NCBI GenBank assembly: GCA_017482465.1
Contig: JAFUMW010000164.1
Span: 1 to 38,149, forward strand
From: Clostridia bacterium
GTDB lineage: Bacteria > Bacillota > Clostridia > Oscillospirales > CAG-272
Direction: 5' to 3'
Length of the DNA stretch: 38,149 nt
Positions 15,643 to 24,097 of this stretch are shown piece after piece. The number at the start of each line of letters is the position of its first letter. The stretch's first letter is position 1. A program made the position numbers and the translations under genes. A model generated the notes under the pieces. It saw only the letters and a program-made list of their open reading frames with translations, was not told the DNA's origin and did not search any database.

Positions 15643-16737
15643 TTATATGTTTGTTTTATTATGATCGAGTAATGCGTCATACACAGCAATCGCCGCGGCC
15701 GCCTCCATACACGGAAGAGCGCGGACTGCTATACACGGGTCATGTCTGCCCTTTATTACAAGCGTACAGTCTTCCTTTTCAGTGAGATCGACCGTATTCT
15801 GCTCTTTGAATATAGAAGGGGTCGGCTTAAGTGCCGCTCTGAACACAAGCGGCATTCCCGATGTGATCCCGCCAAGTATCCCGCCGTGATTATTTGTTTC
15901 GGTGACGACCTTGCCGTCTTTATATGCAAACGAGTCGTTATTTTCGCTTCCGCGTATCTTGGCGCAGTCAAAGCCATTTCCGAATTCGATACCCTTTACT
16001 CCGGGAATACCGAAAACGATCTGTGCTATGCGGTTCTCCATACCGTCGAATATCGGATCTCCAAGTCCCGCGGGAAGACCGATCACCGCACATTCAATAA
16101 CTCCGCCGACCGAATCCTTCTCGGATCTGCACTCTTCAACAAGCGCTTCCATTTTTGAAAGCTTGCTTTCATCTATTACCGTTACCCTGCCGCGTACGAG
16201 CGCGTCAAAGTCAGCCTTTGAAACATTTACGGGATCAAAGCGCAGATCTGTGACGCTTCCGATCCTCTCATGGTGTGCGCCGATGTATATACCGCGGTTT
16301 TCAAGCAACTGCAAGCATATACCGCCCGCTATGCACAAAGGCGCTGTAAGTCTGCCCGAAAAATGTCCTCCGCCGCTGAAATCATTTGCGCCGTGATATT
16401 TTACATTTGCCGTATAATCGGCGTGTCCCGGGCGCGGTCTTTCGGAAAATTCGCTGTAATCGCCCGGCTTTACATTTGTATTCTTGATTACCGCGGCAAA
16501 CGGTGCGCCGCAGAATTTTCCGTTCGCAACTCCGGACAGCACCTCAAATTCATCCGCTTCTTTTCTCGGTGTACCAAGCGAATTGTTTGACGGCGCGCGT
16601 CTTGCGGTAAACGCTTTGAGCTTTTCTGCGTCAAAGGGCTCGCCTGCGGGGATGCCGTCTATAACAACGCCGATCGAGTCGGAATGTGACTGTCCAAAGA
16701 TCGAAATTTTTATACTGTTTCCGTATAAAGAACTCAT
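15643..16737 (-). CDS. aroC: Chorismate synthase
   Basis: Chorismate synthase removes phosphate from EPSP to give chorismate, using reduced FMN. The 364-residue product has the N-terminal FGQSHSDSIGVVIDG region with H18, RPGHADYTANVKYH, the SGRLTAPL segment, a central GVKGIEFGNGF and C-terminal GRHDPCIAVRALPCMEA. Its length is normal. It is placed between aroA and pheA with 15-base gaps on both sides, in the tight spacing of a single transcript. Confidence 0.97.
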   Translation of the reverse strand: MSSLYGNSIKISIFGQSHSDSIGVVIDGIPAGEPFDAEKLKAFTARRAPSNNSLGTPRKEADEFEVLSGVANGKFCGAPFAAVIKNTNVKPGDYSEFSERPRPGHADYTANVKYHGANDFSGGGHFSGRLTAPLCIAGGICLQLLENRGIYIGAHHERIGSVTDLRFDPVNVSKADFDALVRGRVTVIDESKLSKMEALVEECRSEKDSVGGVIECAVIGLPAGLGDPIFDGMENRIAQIVFGIPGVKGIEFGNGFDCAKIRGSENNDSFAYKDGKVVTETNNHGGILGGITSGMPLVFRAALKPTPSIFKEQNTVDLTEKEDCTLVIKGRHDPCIAVRALPCMEAAAAIAVYDALLDHNKTNI

Positions 16738-16752
16738 TTTTCTTGCCTTTCA

Positions 16753-18018
16753 CTACATTATATCGGCATTTCCGCCGAGCAGTCTGAAATCATCAAAGAA
16801 TGTCGGGTATGACTTTTCACAAGCCTGTGCACCCGTTATTGTTACTTCGTTTGTACAAAGAGATGATGCCGCAGCAGACATCATGACTATTCTGTGATCG
16901 TTACAGCCGTCCGTCTCTCCGCCCGAAAGCTTTGTGCCCGTAATGACCATCCCGTCCTCGGTCACTCTCGCTTTTCCGCCGAGCTTATTCAGCGTATCGG
17001 TGACCGTTTCGAGCCTGTCACTTTCCTTAAGTCTGAGTCTTGCCGCTCCTGTGACTACCGTTTCACCGATCGCCGATACCGCACATACGGCTACAGCGGG
17101 TATAAGATCGGGAGTGTCATGAGCATCTATCGTTATTCCGTTAAGTCTTTCGGTGCTTGCCTTTACCGTGACCGAATCGTCACTGTAAACAAGCTTCGCC
17201 CCGAAACCTTCAAGTATATCACAGACCGCACGGTCTCCCTGCTTAGATCTTATATTTAGACCCGTACAGGTAAGTTCACTTCCCTGTGCCGCCGCACTGC
17301 AAAGCCAGAATGCGGCGTTTGACCAGTCTCCTTCGATCTTAAGGTAACCGCTTGATCTGTATCTTTTTTCTCCGTGTACGATCAACTTATTGTTGTCAAA
17401 CTCGGTCTTTATACCGAATTTCTCCATGATATCAAGCGTGATGTTTATGTATCCGAGCGACTCAATACCGTTTGTAATCTCGATCACTCCCCGTCTGCCC
17501 GACATTCCCAACGCCATTGCAAGACCGCTTATATACTGCGAGGACACGTTTCCGGGGATCTTAAATTTATCGCCTGTAAGCTTGCCCTTGACGCAAACTA
17601 TCTCATTTCCCTTGCCCTGTACCGTAATACCGCGGTGCTCGACAAGATTCCAGAACACATCCATCGGACGCACGGGAAGACGTCCACCGAGCCTGAAGCG
17701 CGAATCCGCGCCGCGCATACACACGCACGGGAGAATAAATCTGTATGTAGAGCCGCTTTCCTTGCAGTCAAGTATCGCATCCTTGGGTATGTCTCCGACA
17801 GGAGTGACCCAAAGCTTGTCACCGTCACGCGTGATCTCAGCTCCGAGCGCTCTTAAACATCCGATCGTCGCCTCAATGTCGTCCGAAAGCGCCGTGCAGA
17901 CGATCTCTGTCGGTCTGTCGGCAAAAGCGGCACATATAAGCGCGCGGTGAGCATAGGATTTTGATTCTATTGCGCGTATCGTTCCCGAAAGTCTGCCGGG
18001 TCTTATACTTACTTTCAT
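16753..18018 (-). CDS. aroA: 3-phosphoshikimate 1-carboxyvinyltransferase (EPSP synthase)
   Basis: EPSP synthase joins shikimate-3-phosphate and PEP. The 421-residue product has the N-terminal SKSYAHRAL motif (K20, R25), a PEP-site segment CKESGSTYRF (85-94) in place of the enterobacterial NAGTAMRP-type motif, SNAAFWL, and the late LKESDRLE and DHRIVM motifs. The start chosen has GGAAAGGAAAA just upstream; an open frame 8 codons longer would run over that site. It follows aroB by 20 bases. The ESGST form is common among clostridial-type enzymes. Confidence 0.95.
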   Translation of the reverse strand: MKVSIRPGRLSGTIRAIESKSYAHRALICAAFADRPTEIVCTALSDDIEATIGCLRALGAEITRDGDKLWVTPVGDIPKDAILDCKESGSTYRFILPCVCMRGADSRFRLGGRLPVRPMDVFWNLVEHRGITVQGKGNEIVCVKGKLTGDKFKIPGNVSSQYISGLAMALGMSGRRGVIEITNGIESLGYINITLDIMEKFGIKTEFDNNKLIVHGEKRYRSSGYLKIEGDWSNAAFWLCSAAAQGSELTCTGLNIRSKQGDRAVCDILEGFGAKLVYSDDSVTVKASTERLNGITIDAHDTPDLIPAVAVCAVSAIGETVVTGAARLRLKESDRLETVTDTLNKLGGKARVTEDGMVITGTKLSGGETDGCNDHRIVMMSAAASSLCTNEVTITGAQACEKSYPTFFDDFRLLGGNADIM

Positions 18019-18038
18019 ATATTTTCCTTTCCGCTCTC

Positions 18039-19088
18039 TCACAAGCCGGCACTAAGTATCTCACGTGCCTTTTCAAGCGAGACCTTTGCAAGCTCACATT
18101 CTCCCGGTGTCTTCGGGATAACGAGAGTGATACCGTCCGATTTTCTCTTCTTATCCGAAAGCAGTGCGTCAAACAACCGTTCGGCACTGTAATCGGTATT
18201 TATCGGAAGGTCGTATTTTTTTATGATATCCTCAAGCATTTCTCTGTAATCGCGCGAGCATATTCCCGCCTTCTCACAACCTCTTGCCATAACCGCCATG
18301 CCTATCGCTACTGCACTGCCGTGGGAAATGCCGAAATTACTGCATTTTTCAACAGCGTGTCCGAATGTATGTCCGTAATTGAGTATCTGTCTCAGTCCAA
18401 GCTCCTTTTCGTCTGTTACGACAACGTCTCTTTTTATTTCGACCGAGCGTTCTATAATACTTTCGATATCAAGCTTATCAGGCTCACGCATCATATCAAA
18501 TATACGTGCGTCGCTTATAACTCCGTATTTTATTACCTCGGCACATCCGTCACAGAAGATATTGCGATCAAGTGTTTTTAACAGATCGGGATCGCACACA
18601 ACCATCTCCGGCTGGTAAAACGCACCCGCAAGGTTCTTGCCCGCGGCAAGGTCGATGCCTGTTTTCCCGCCGACAGACGAGTCAACAGCCGCCAAAAGCG
18701 TTGTGGGGATCTGGATAAAGCGTATGCCTCTGAGGTAAGATGCCGCCGAAAAGCCGGCAAGGTCTCCGACTACACCGCCTCCGAGAGCAAATATCACGTC
18801 AGAACGAACGAGATGATTAGAGGCGAGAAACTCAAGTATATTTATAAACGTACCTGCGTTTTTAGATGCCTCTCCGTTCGGAAAAACAAACTTTACCACC
18901 TTGTAGCCCGCTGTTTCGAGAGATGCGGTAAGACGGTCCGCGTAAAGCGCGTTCACCTTATCATCCGTGATTATCGCCGCGGTACAAGGTTTTACGACCT
19001 CAAGCGCAAGCTCACCTACACGGTCGATCGATCCGCGCTCAATGTATACATTATAACCTTTTCCGACGCTTACGTCAACAGTTTTCAT
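18039..19088 (-). CDS. aroB: 3-dehydroquinate synthase
   Basis: AroB converts DAHP to 3-dehydroquinate with NAD and a divalent metal. The 349-residue product contains the NAD loop GGGVVGD (103-109), the core IPTTLLAAVDSSVGGKTGID (127-146), the metal/active-site Glu-containing CAEVIKYG, and LNYGHTFGHA with the metal-binding histidines. Its ATG overlaps the last base of the tyrA stop (TAATG), so the two are translationally coupled. Confidence 0.97.
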   Translation of the reverse strand: MKTVDVSVGKGYNVYIERGSIDRVGELALEVVKPCTAAIITDDKVNALYADRLTASLETAGYKVVKFVFPNGEASKNAGTFINILEFLASNHLVRSDVIFALGGGVVGDLAGFSAASYLRGIRFIQIPTTLLAAVDSSVGGKTGIDLAAGKNLAGAFYQPEMVVCDPDLLKTLDRNIFCDGCAEVIKYGVISDARIFDMMREPDKLDIESIIERSVEIKRDVVVTDEKELGLRQILNYGHTFGHAVEKCSNFGISHGSAVAIGMAVMARGCEKAGICSRDYREMLEDIIKKYDLPINTDYSAERLFDALLSDKKRKSDGITLVIPKTPGECELAKVSLEKAREILSAGL

Positions 19089-19921
19089 TATCCGTCAACC
19101 TCCGATTTTATCCGTCTGCCCTCATCAAGCAGATCATAAAGCTTTTCGCCGTCATTTCTTTCAAGCGCGTCCTTATATTTTTCAAGCTCGTTTATGAGCG
19201 TATCCATTTCTTTAATAAGATTGTCACGGTTTTCAAGGAAGAGCTCTGTCCACATTTTCGGATTGAGCCATGCAACTCTCGTCATATCCCTGTAGCTACC
19301 CGCCGAAAATCCGAAATGCTCACGCGATGTCGGACTCTTGATAAACGCATTTGATACGATATGCGGCATCTGAGAGGTGAACGCGATAAGCTCGTCATGC
19401 TTTTCAGCACTCGTTGCCGACAGCTTTCCGAATCCAAGCGGAGCAAGAAGCGTTTTTATACGCTCAAGCATTTCAATATCGTCAAATTCAGGCGGTACGA
19501 TGACCATTCCCGCACCGTAGAACATGCTGTCGCGGCTGTTTGCATAGCCTGAGAATTGTGTACCCGCCATCGGGTGTCCGCCGACATAGAGAAATCCGTG
19601 CTTCTGTGCAAGCTCGAATCCGATCGCGCAGACCTCTCGCTTGGTTCCGCAAAAATCTATTACCACAGCATTTTCCGATATATGTTCCGCCGTTTTTTTC
19701 ATATACTCTATTGCCGCTTCGGGATAGAGCGCTATTATCACAAGATCACACTTGCTTATGTTATCATATGTAAGCGTTTCATCCACCGTTTTTGTCATTT
19801 TTGCAAAATCGAGCATCGACGTATCGGTGTCATATGCATATACGATGTGTCCGCCGTTGTTTTTGTATGCCTTTGCGGCTGAACCGCCTATAAGTCCGAG
19901 TCCGACTATTCCTACTATCAT
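19088..19921 (-). CDS. tyrA: Prephenate dehydrogenase
   Basis: TyrA oxidises prephenate to 4-hydroxyphenylpyruvate, the Tyr branch. The 277-residue product starts with a Rossmann motif GIVGLGLIGGS (4-14). It has GGHPMAGTQFSG and SQMPHIVSNAF, which supply substrate-binding histidines, and the late GSYRDMTRVAWLNP segment. There is no room for a C-terminal ACT domain, so direct Tyr inhibition through ACT is not expected. GAGGT precedes the chosen ATG; the open frame extends 21 codons further upstream but lies within an intercistronic hairpin. It is the second structural gene of the operon. Confidence 0.93.
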   Translation of the reverse strand: MIVGIVGLGLIGGSAAKAYKNNGGHIVYAYDTDTSMLDFAKMTKTVDETLTYDNISKCDLVIIALYPEAAIEYMKKTAEHISENAVVIDFCGTKREVCAIGFELAQKHGFLYVGGHPMAGTQFSGYANSRDSMFYGAGMVIVPPEFDDIEMLERIKTLLAPLGFGKLSATSAEKHDELIAFTSQMPHIVSNAFIKSPTSREHFGFSAGSYRDMTRVAWLNPKMWTELFLENRDNLIKEMDTLINELEKYKDALERNDGEKLYDLLDEGRRIKSEVDG

Positions 19922-19948
19922 AATTGACCTCTTTATATTAGTACAACA

Positions 19949-19981
19949 AGCAGACTTCGCGCCCAAAACGCCAAGTCTGCT
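19949..19981 (-). other. Intercistronic hairpin between DAHP synthase and tyrA
   Basis: A 9-bp stem (AGCAGACTT / AAGTCTGCT) closes a 15-base G+C-rich loop region. No T-run follows, so it is not a standard terminator. It may protect or process the mRNA after the first gene. Confidence 0.5.
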
Positions 19982-19994
19982 CATCTTAATTTTA

Positions 19995-20996
19995 TTAAAG
20001 CACCGCTCTGATCTTTGCTACCTTTTCGCATACCTTTGCAAACTGTTCGGGACGAAGCGACTGAGCACCGTCACAGAGGGCGTGTTCGGGATCGTTATGC
20101 ACCTCGATCATAATGCCGTCAGCACCTGCCGCTGCCGCCGCCATAGCCATAGGCTCGACCATTCTTGAAATACCTGTAGCGTGGCTGGGGTCAATAACAA
20201 CAGGAAGATGCGTAAGTTCATGAAGTACGGGGACAGCGCTTATATCAAGCGTATTTCTTGTATATGTTTCAAAGGTTCTGATTCCGCGTTCGCAGAGGAT
20301 AATGTTTTCGGTTCCGCCCGCCATGATGTACTCAACGCTCATAAGTAATTCTTTGATCGTGTTTGCAAGACCGCGCTTGAGAAGCACAGTCTTATTTGTT
20401 CCGCCGAGAGCCTTGAGAAGGTCAAAATTCTGCATGTTTCTCGCGCCTACCTGTACAACGTCAACAGGCTCGAAAACATCTATATCGTTCACGTTCATGA
20501 TCTCTGTTACGATAGGCATACCCGTCTCCTTCTTTGCTTCGAGAAGAAGATCGATTCCCTGCTCATGAAGACCCTGGAAATCATAAGGGGAGGTTCTGGG
20601 CTTGTACGCGCCGCCGCGAAGGAGCGATGCGCCCGAAGCCTTTACGCTCTTTGCGATCTCAATGATCTGTTCACGTGATTCGACCGAGCAGGGGCCGGCT
20701 ATAAGCGCGAAATGTCCACCGCCGATCTTAACACCGTTACCGCAATCAATGGTCGCGTCCTCGGTATGGAATTTTCTGTTTGCATTTTTATAAGGCTCAC
20801 TTATTCTCTTGACTGTGTCGATTATCGACATGCTTTCGAGAAGTCCGATATCTACCTTACTTGTATCGCCTATAAGTCCGATGATAGTCTGATAGTCACC
20901 TATAGACACATGTGTCTTGAGTCCCATCTTCTCGAACCAATTACAAAGGTTATTCTTTTGTTCTTCGGTCGTTCCCGCTTTTAAAATTGCGATCAT
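19995..20996 (-). CDS. aroF: DAHP synthase, type I-beta with N-terminal regulatory-like domain
   Basis: This is the first committed enzyme: PEP plus erythrose-4-phosphate to DAHP. The 333-residue product has a ferredoxin-like N-terminal domain (about 1-70, MIAILKAGTTEEQ). The catalytic barrel follows, with GPCSVES (101-107, metal-ligand Cys103), RGGAYKPRTSPYDFQG (127-142) and late DPSHATG. In related I-beta enzymes the N-terminal domain binds aromatic amino acids, so feedback inhibition is plausible. The start is fixed by GGAGG 8 bases upstream. It is the first structural gene after the attenuator leader. An open frame running 24 codons upstream crosses the terminator stem and is not used. 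Confidence 0.95.
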   Translation of the reverse strand: MIAILKAGTTEEQKNNLCNWFEKMGLKTHVSIGDYQTIIGLIGDTSKVDIGLLESMSIIDTVKRISEPYKNANRKFHTEDATIDCGNGVKIGGGHFALIAGPCSVESREQIIEIAKSVKASGASLLRGGAYKPRTSPYDFQGLHEQGIDLLLEAKKETGMPIVTEIMNVNDIDVFEPVDVVQVGARNMQNFDLLKALGGTNKTVLLKRGLANTIKELLMSVEYIMAGGTENIILCERGIRTFETYTRNTLDISAVPVLHELTHLPVVIDPSHATGISRMVEPMAMAAAAAGADGIMIEVHNDPEHALCDGAQSLRPEQFAKVCEKVAKIRAVL

Positions 20997-21007
20997 TGTT
21001 TTTTCCT

Positions 21008-21057
21008 CCAAAAATAAAATCACAGGCTGTCGGCTCATAGCTCCGTGCAACCTGTGA
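21008..21057 (-). terminator. Attenuator terminator before the aromatic operon
   Basis: On the minus strand TCACAGG (21051-21057) pairs with CCTGTGA (21020-21026), extended by TTG/CAG and CGG/CCG pairs, and is followed by TTTTATTTTT. It sits between the leader peptide and the DAHP synthase ribosome site, so it can only act as a conditional terminator. A segment at 21039-21048 in its ascending arm and loop can instead pair with leader codons 24-28 (21111-21122). Confidence 0.85.
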
Positions 21058-21103
21058 CGTTTAATCAAAACTTAAATTTTTAAGCAATCGATCTCGCCTT
21101 GTT

Positions 21104-21193
21104 TTAAGCAGCACAAAGAGCTTTTACTTTAAAAAATGTAAAGTAAAAGTAGCTAAAGTAATATGTAAAGGCGAAATTAATTACTTTTTTCAT
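21104..21193 (-). CDS. Phe/Tyr-rich leader peptide of the aromatic operon
   Basis: A 29-codon frame starts with ATG, has AGGAG 7 bases upstream, and ends with TAA about 47 bases before the terminator stem. Seven of its residues are Phe (7, 9, 13, 16, 18, 20, 21) and four are Tyr (11, 12, 15, 17); the core reads FAFTYYFSYFYFTFF. The RNA can fold as an 11-bp hairpin within the frame (21121-21131 with 21139-21149). Codons 24-28 (AGCTC and GTGC segments) can pair with GCAC and GAGCT in the terminator arm. A ribosome stalled for charged Phe- or Tyr-tRNA would leave this antiterminator free; one reaching the stop codon would cover it. This matches the logic of trp and pheA attenuators. It is too short for ordinary gene calling. 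Confidence 0.9.
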   Translation of the reverse strand: MKKVINFAFTYYFSYFYFTFFKVKALCAA

Positions 21194-21226
21194 CTTTCTG
21201 CTCCTATTTAGAATGCTTACCCAACA

Positions 21227-21256
21227 ATTGTATCACAGTGAACTCTGCTTTGTCAA
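21227..21256 (-). promoter_or_regulatory. Strong sigma-A promoter of the aromatic operon
   Basis: On the minus strand TTGACA (21251-21256) and TACAAT (21227-21232) are 18 bases apart, with TGA directly before the -10 box. Predicted transcription begins near 21220, giving about 27 bases before the leader-peptide ATG. Confidence 0.88.
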
Positions 21257-21433
21257 GTTATTTTTCATTTTTTTGAATATTTCTCATTTTTTTCTGTTAT
21301 CATTACTGAAAAATGCAATTTTTACGTTTTCAAGCAATATTTTCTCTCGCTTGTGACATTTATTAACGTTGTTTTACAACTCATATGCGTAAATGTTTTT
21401 ATCTGAGTTCATATCAAGCCTGACAATTTACTG

Positions 21434-21462
21434 TTGCATTTATGATAAAAATGAAGTATAAT
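21434..21462 (+). promoter_or_regulatory. Sigma-A promoter of the second AraC regulator gene
   Basis: TTGCAT (21434-21439) and TATAAT (21457-21462) are 17 bases apart. It lies about 90 bases before the chosen ATG of the regulator gene. Confidence 0.7.
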
Positions 21463-21554
21463 ATAAATGCCGAATGATTAGCAAGCCTTAATATATAGTG
21501 TTACTTCGGGCGTTTATCAATTATAAATTAATAATTAAAGTGAGATTTTGTGAT

Positions 21555-22376
21555 ATGTTTGAATATGCCGGCGCAAAATTTGCCGAAGATGAAAAGAATA
21601 ACAGCAAAGCAAGCTTTGCTTTCAAGGACATCCTGCTTATAGATATTGCTGAAAAATGGATTCACGCTTCCAAAAAAAGCGAGCACTTCTGCCTGTTCGC
21701 CGTTAAGCGCGGCAGCTTAAGGTTATGGACATCCGCAGGCACGGTAACACTCGAAGAAGACAGCGCTGTCATACTTCCGCCGCTTGCAAAAATACGGTCA
21801 GCATCCTCCGACATCTCGGGTATACGTTTTTTCACGGCGGACTTTGATACAAGCGAACCCTTCTTTGACACCATGTCGGTATATAACATCAAGGATACTC
21901 AGACTGTTTTTCCAAGCCTTGAATTACTATATCAAAGCAAAAGCGGCAAAGCCGATGTTTTCAAAGCTGCTCTGCTTTTTTCAGCGGTCGCACAAATATC
22001 CGAGTGTCCGCACTCGGCTCTCGGAAAGGAGACCGAGCTTGCCCGTGATATCTGCCGCATAATTGACCAAAACATAGGCAAGGAGCTTGATGTTGACTTT
22101 ATCGCCAACACGCTCTCGCTTGACCGAAGCCATATCAGCCGCGTGTTCTCAAAAACGACCGGTAAGACGGTAAAAGCATATATAAACGAAAAGCGCGTTG
22201 CGTATGCGTGCGAGCTTTTGGCAAACTCTGCCTTTAACGTAAGTAAGATCGCAGAGCTTATCGGCTTTGAGGACAGCAATCTGTTCACAAAGTTTTTTAC
22301 CTATCACACCGGTACCACACCGTCCGACCACAGGCGCGGGCTTCACGATATACCGTCAAGATCAAAAAAGAGGTAA
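21555..22376 (+). CDS. AraC-family transcription regulator
   Basis: The 273-residue product has an N-terminal cupin-like sensor region (about 30-110) and a C-terminal AraC-type pair of helix-turn-helix motifs (about 162-262). The first helix pair includes VDFIANTLSLDRSHISRVFSK and the second the signature GFEDSNLFTKFFTYHTGTTPSDHR. The ATG is chosen over an in-frame GTG 19 codons earlier, although only a weak AAGTGAG site precedes it. It is divergent from the aromatic operon and has its own promoter and terminator. Neither neighbour is an obvious sugar gene, so the target is unknown. Confidence 0.85.
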   Translation: MFEYAGAKFAEDEKNNSKASFAFKDILLIDIAEKWIHASKKSEHFCLFAVKRGSLRLWTSAGTVTLEEDSAVILPPLAKIRSASSDISGIRFFTADFDTSEPFFDTMSVYNIKDTQTVFPSLELLYQSKSGKADVFKAALLFSAVAQISECPHSALGKETELARDICRIIDQNIGKELDVDFIANTLSLDRSHISRVFSKTTGKTVKAYINEKRVAYACELLANSAFNVSKIAELIGFEDSNLFTKFFTYHTGTTPSDHRRGLHDIPSRSKKR

Positions 22377-22402
22377 ACAGAGCTCCTGTTTACCTCTTTG
22401 AC
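22367..22402 (+). terminator. Intrinsic terminator overlapping the AraC regulator stop codon
   Basis: A 14-bp perfect stem (AAAGAGGTAAACAG / CTGTTTACCTCTTT) closes AGCTC, and the gene's TAA stop lies in the ascending arm. A T-rich but interrupted tail follows. Confidence 0.8.
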
Positions 22403-22595
22403 TTTATTTTCTGATTATATGATCCATTATTTTTCGCAAGCTCGAAAGTAAATGTTCATCTTCTCATTTTGAACACACTGCCCGGAAACAGAAAATACGT
22501 TTGCAAATCCCTCTTGAGATATTTTCTTTGAAGTCCCAAGCTTATAGTGCAAAAAATGCAAACCTGAGGTTGTCATCCGCGCTGTTGAATACTGT

Positions 22596-22627
22596 AAAAG
22601 CCGTATAACAATGTCATACGGCTTTTT
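22596..22627. terminator. Intrinsic terminator of the MATE transporter gene
   Basis: The stem AAAAGCCGTAT / ATACGGCTTTT closes a 9-base loop with A and T runs on both sides. It begins directly behind the stop of the minus-strand transporter gene. Confidence 0.85.
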
Positions 22628-22628
22628 A

Positions 22629-23987
22629 TTAATTCACATTCGCGTACTGCTTTTCAAGCTTTTTCAGTATAGGCAAAACGACCGCCATATATATTCCTAT
22701 CGTGATAAGCCAGCTTATCGGATAGATCACATATATCATCTCGATACACGGATTGAGATGATAGAATGTGTTTAGCCATACTATTCTTAAAACACAGCTT
22801 CCGAACATGCAGATCACCATGGCTGAAAACGATCGTCCCAGCCCTCTCATAATACTGCTTATCACATCCATTATCCCGCAAAGAAAATATGTACTTGCCA
22901 TTATCATCAGACGCCTGCACGCGATATCAATAACTGTGGGATCGTCAGATATTATCGAGCAAAGCTGTCTGTCAAAAAGCAATACTAACCCACCGACAAT
23001 TATGCCTACCGTTGCCGATACCGCCATTGATTCCCACATTACCTTTTTGATACGCGATATCTTTCTCGCACCGTAATTCTGGCTTGTAAAGGAGATCGCC
23101 GCTACCGACACAGCATACATGGCATTATATATAAAGCCGTCAAACTGAGAGGCAACCGTGTTTCCGGACATTACAGTCTTGCCCAGCGAATTTACCGTAG
23201 ACTGTATAAACACATTCGCAATACTGAACATGCTGCTTTGTATTCCCGAGGGAACACCGATTTTTATCATGTCAACAAATTCATATTTATGTATTCTTAA
23301 ATATTTAAGCTCAAGTCTGCTGTACCCGTCGCCTTTAAACATTACTGCGAGGCAAAGCGCCGCCGATATAAGCTGTGAGATAACAGTTGCTATCGCAACG
23401 CCTTCGACATCCATTCCGAAAGCAAGTATGAAAAACACATTGAGCACAACATTCGTAAGTCCGCCGATCACAAGAAAGATGAGCGGTCTTTTTGTGTCTC
23501 CAACAGCCCTCAGTATTGACGCCGCGAAATTATAAAGCATAACTATAGGCATACCTAAAAAATATATTTTCAAGTATGTCGCTGACATGCCTATGACCTC
23601 AGGGTCGCACTTCATCCACTCCAAAAACGTACGCGCACCGAAAAATCCGACACCGGCAAGAATACATCCGAGCAAAACGCTGATAAACACCGCACATCCG
23701 ACAGTTTTTCTCGCTCTTTCAATATTCTGCGAGCCCGCGAAGCGTGCTACAAGTACATTTGCGCCGACCGAAACACCGATAAAGACACTTGTTATCAAGG
23801 TAATAAGCGAGCCTGTAGCACCCACAGCCGCTACCGCGTCATCACCAACAAGCATACCCAAAACCGCAACGTCGGTCGCATTGAATAAAAGCTGAAGTAT
23901 ATACGTTGCCATAAGCGGCAAAGAATAAATGATGATCTTACGCAAAAGCGGACCTTCACACATATTCATCTCATGCTTTGCAGACAT
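22629..23987 (-). CDS. MATE-family multidrug/organic cation efflux transporter
   Basis: This 452-residue membrane protein has about twelve hydrophobic segments in two homologous halves, as in MATE antiporters that export drugs or organic cations using Na+ or H+ gradients. Typical family segments are ATYILQLLFNATDVAVLG near the N terminus, AAVGATGSL, GDTKRPL, and SFTSQNYGARK in the second half. GGGGAG lies about 10 bases before the chosen ATG; a TTG two codons earlier is also in frame. It is a single-gene unit. The substrate cannot be predicted. Confidence 0.9.
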   Translation of the reverse strand: MSAKHEMNMCEGPLLRKIIIYSLPLMATYILQLLFNATDVAVLGMLVGDDAVAAVGATGSLITLITSVFIGVSVGANVLVARFAGSQNIERARKTVGCAVFISVLLGCILAGVGFFGARTFLEWMKCDPEVIGMSATYLKIYFLGMPIVMLYNFAASILRAVGDTKRPLIFLVIGGLTNVVLNVFFILAFGMDVEGVAIATVISQLISAALCLAVMFKGDGYSRLELKYLRIHKYEFVDMIKIGVPSGIQSSMFSIANVFIQSTVNSLGKTVMSGNTVASQFDGFIYNAMYAVSVAAISFTSQNYGARKISRIKKVMWESMAVSATVGIIVGGLVLLFDRQLCSIISDDPTVIDIACRRLMIMASTYFLCGIMDVISSIMRGLGRSFSAMVICMFGSCVLRIVWLNTFYHLNPCIEMIYVIYPISWLITIGIYMAVVLPILKKLEKQYANVN

Positions 23988-24097
23988 AATCAAAATTCTC
24001 CCCGCGCGTTACGCGCACTAAATCATCGGCAGAAGGAGTTCTGTCGTATACACACAGAAGATTATACCACAATAAAATTTTAGATTCAAGCCTTATC

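Larger units (their letters stand above)
21194..21554. other. Divergent control region between the aromatic operon and an AraC regulator gene
   Basis: The left side carries the Shine-Dalgarno site and promoter of the leader peptide, and the right side the promoter of the AraC regulator. Between the two promoters are about 180 A+T-rich bases in which I see no further gene or clear operator. Confidence 0.6.

Noticed and set aside
20997..21068. Upstream extension of the DAHP synthase frame
   Set aside because: It crosses the attenuator terminator stem and the GGAGG site that serves the real start at 20996.
21008..21220. T-box or other riboswitch in front of the aromatic operon
   Set aside because: No T-box stem I or antiterminator core motif was found; the short, Phe/Tyr-rich coding leader explains the region better.
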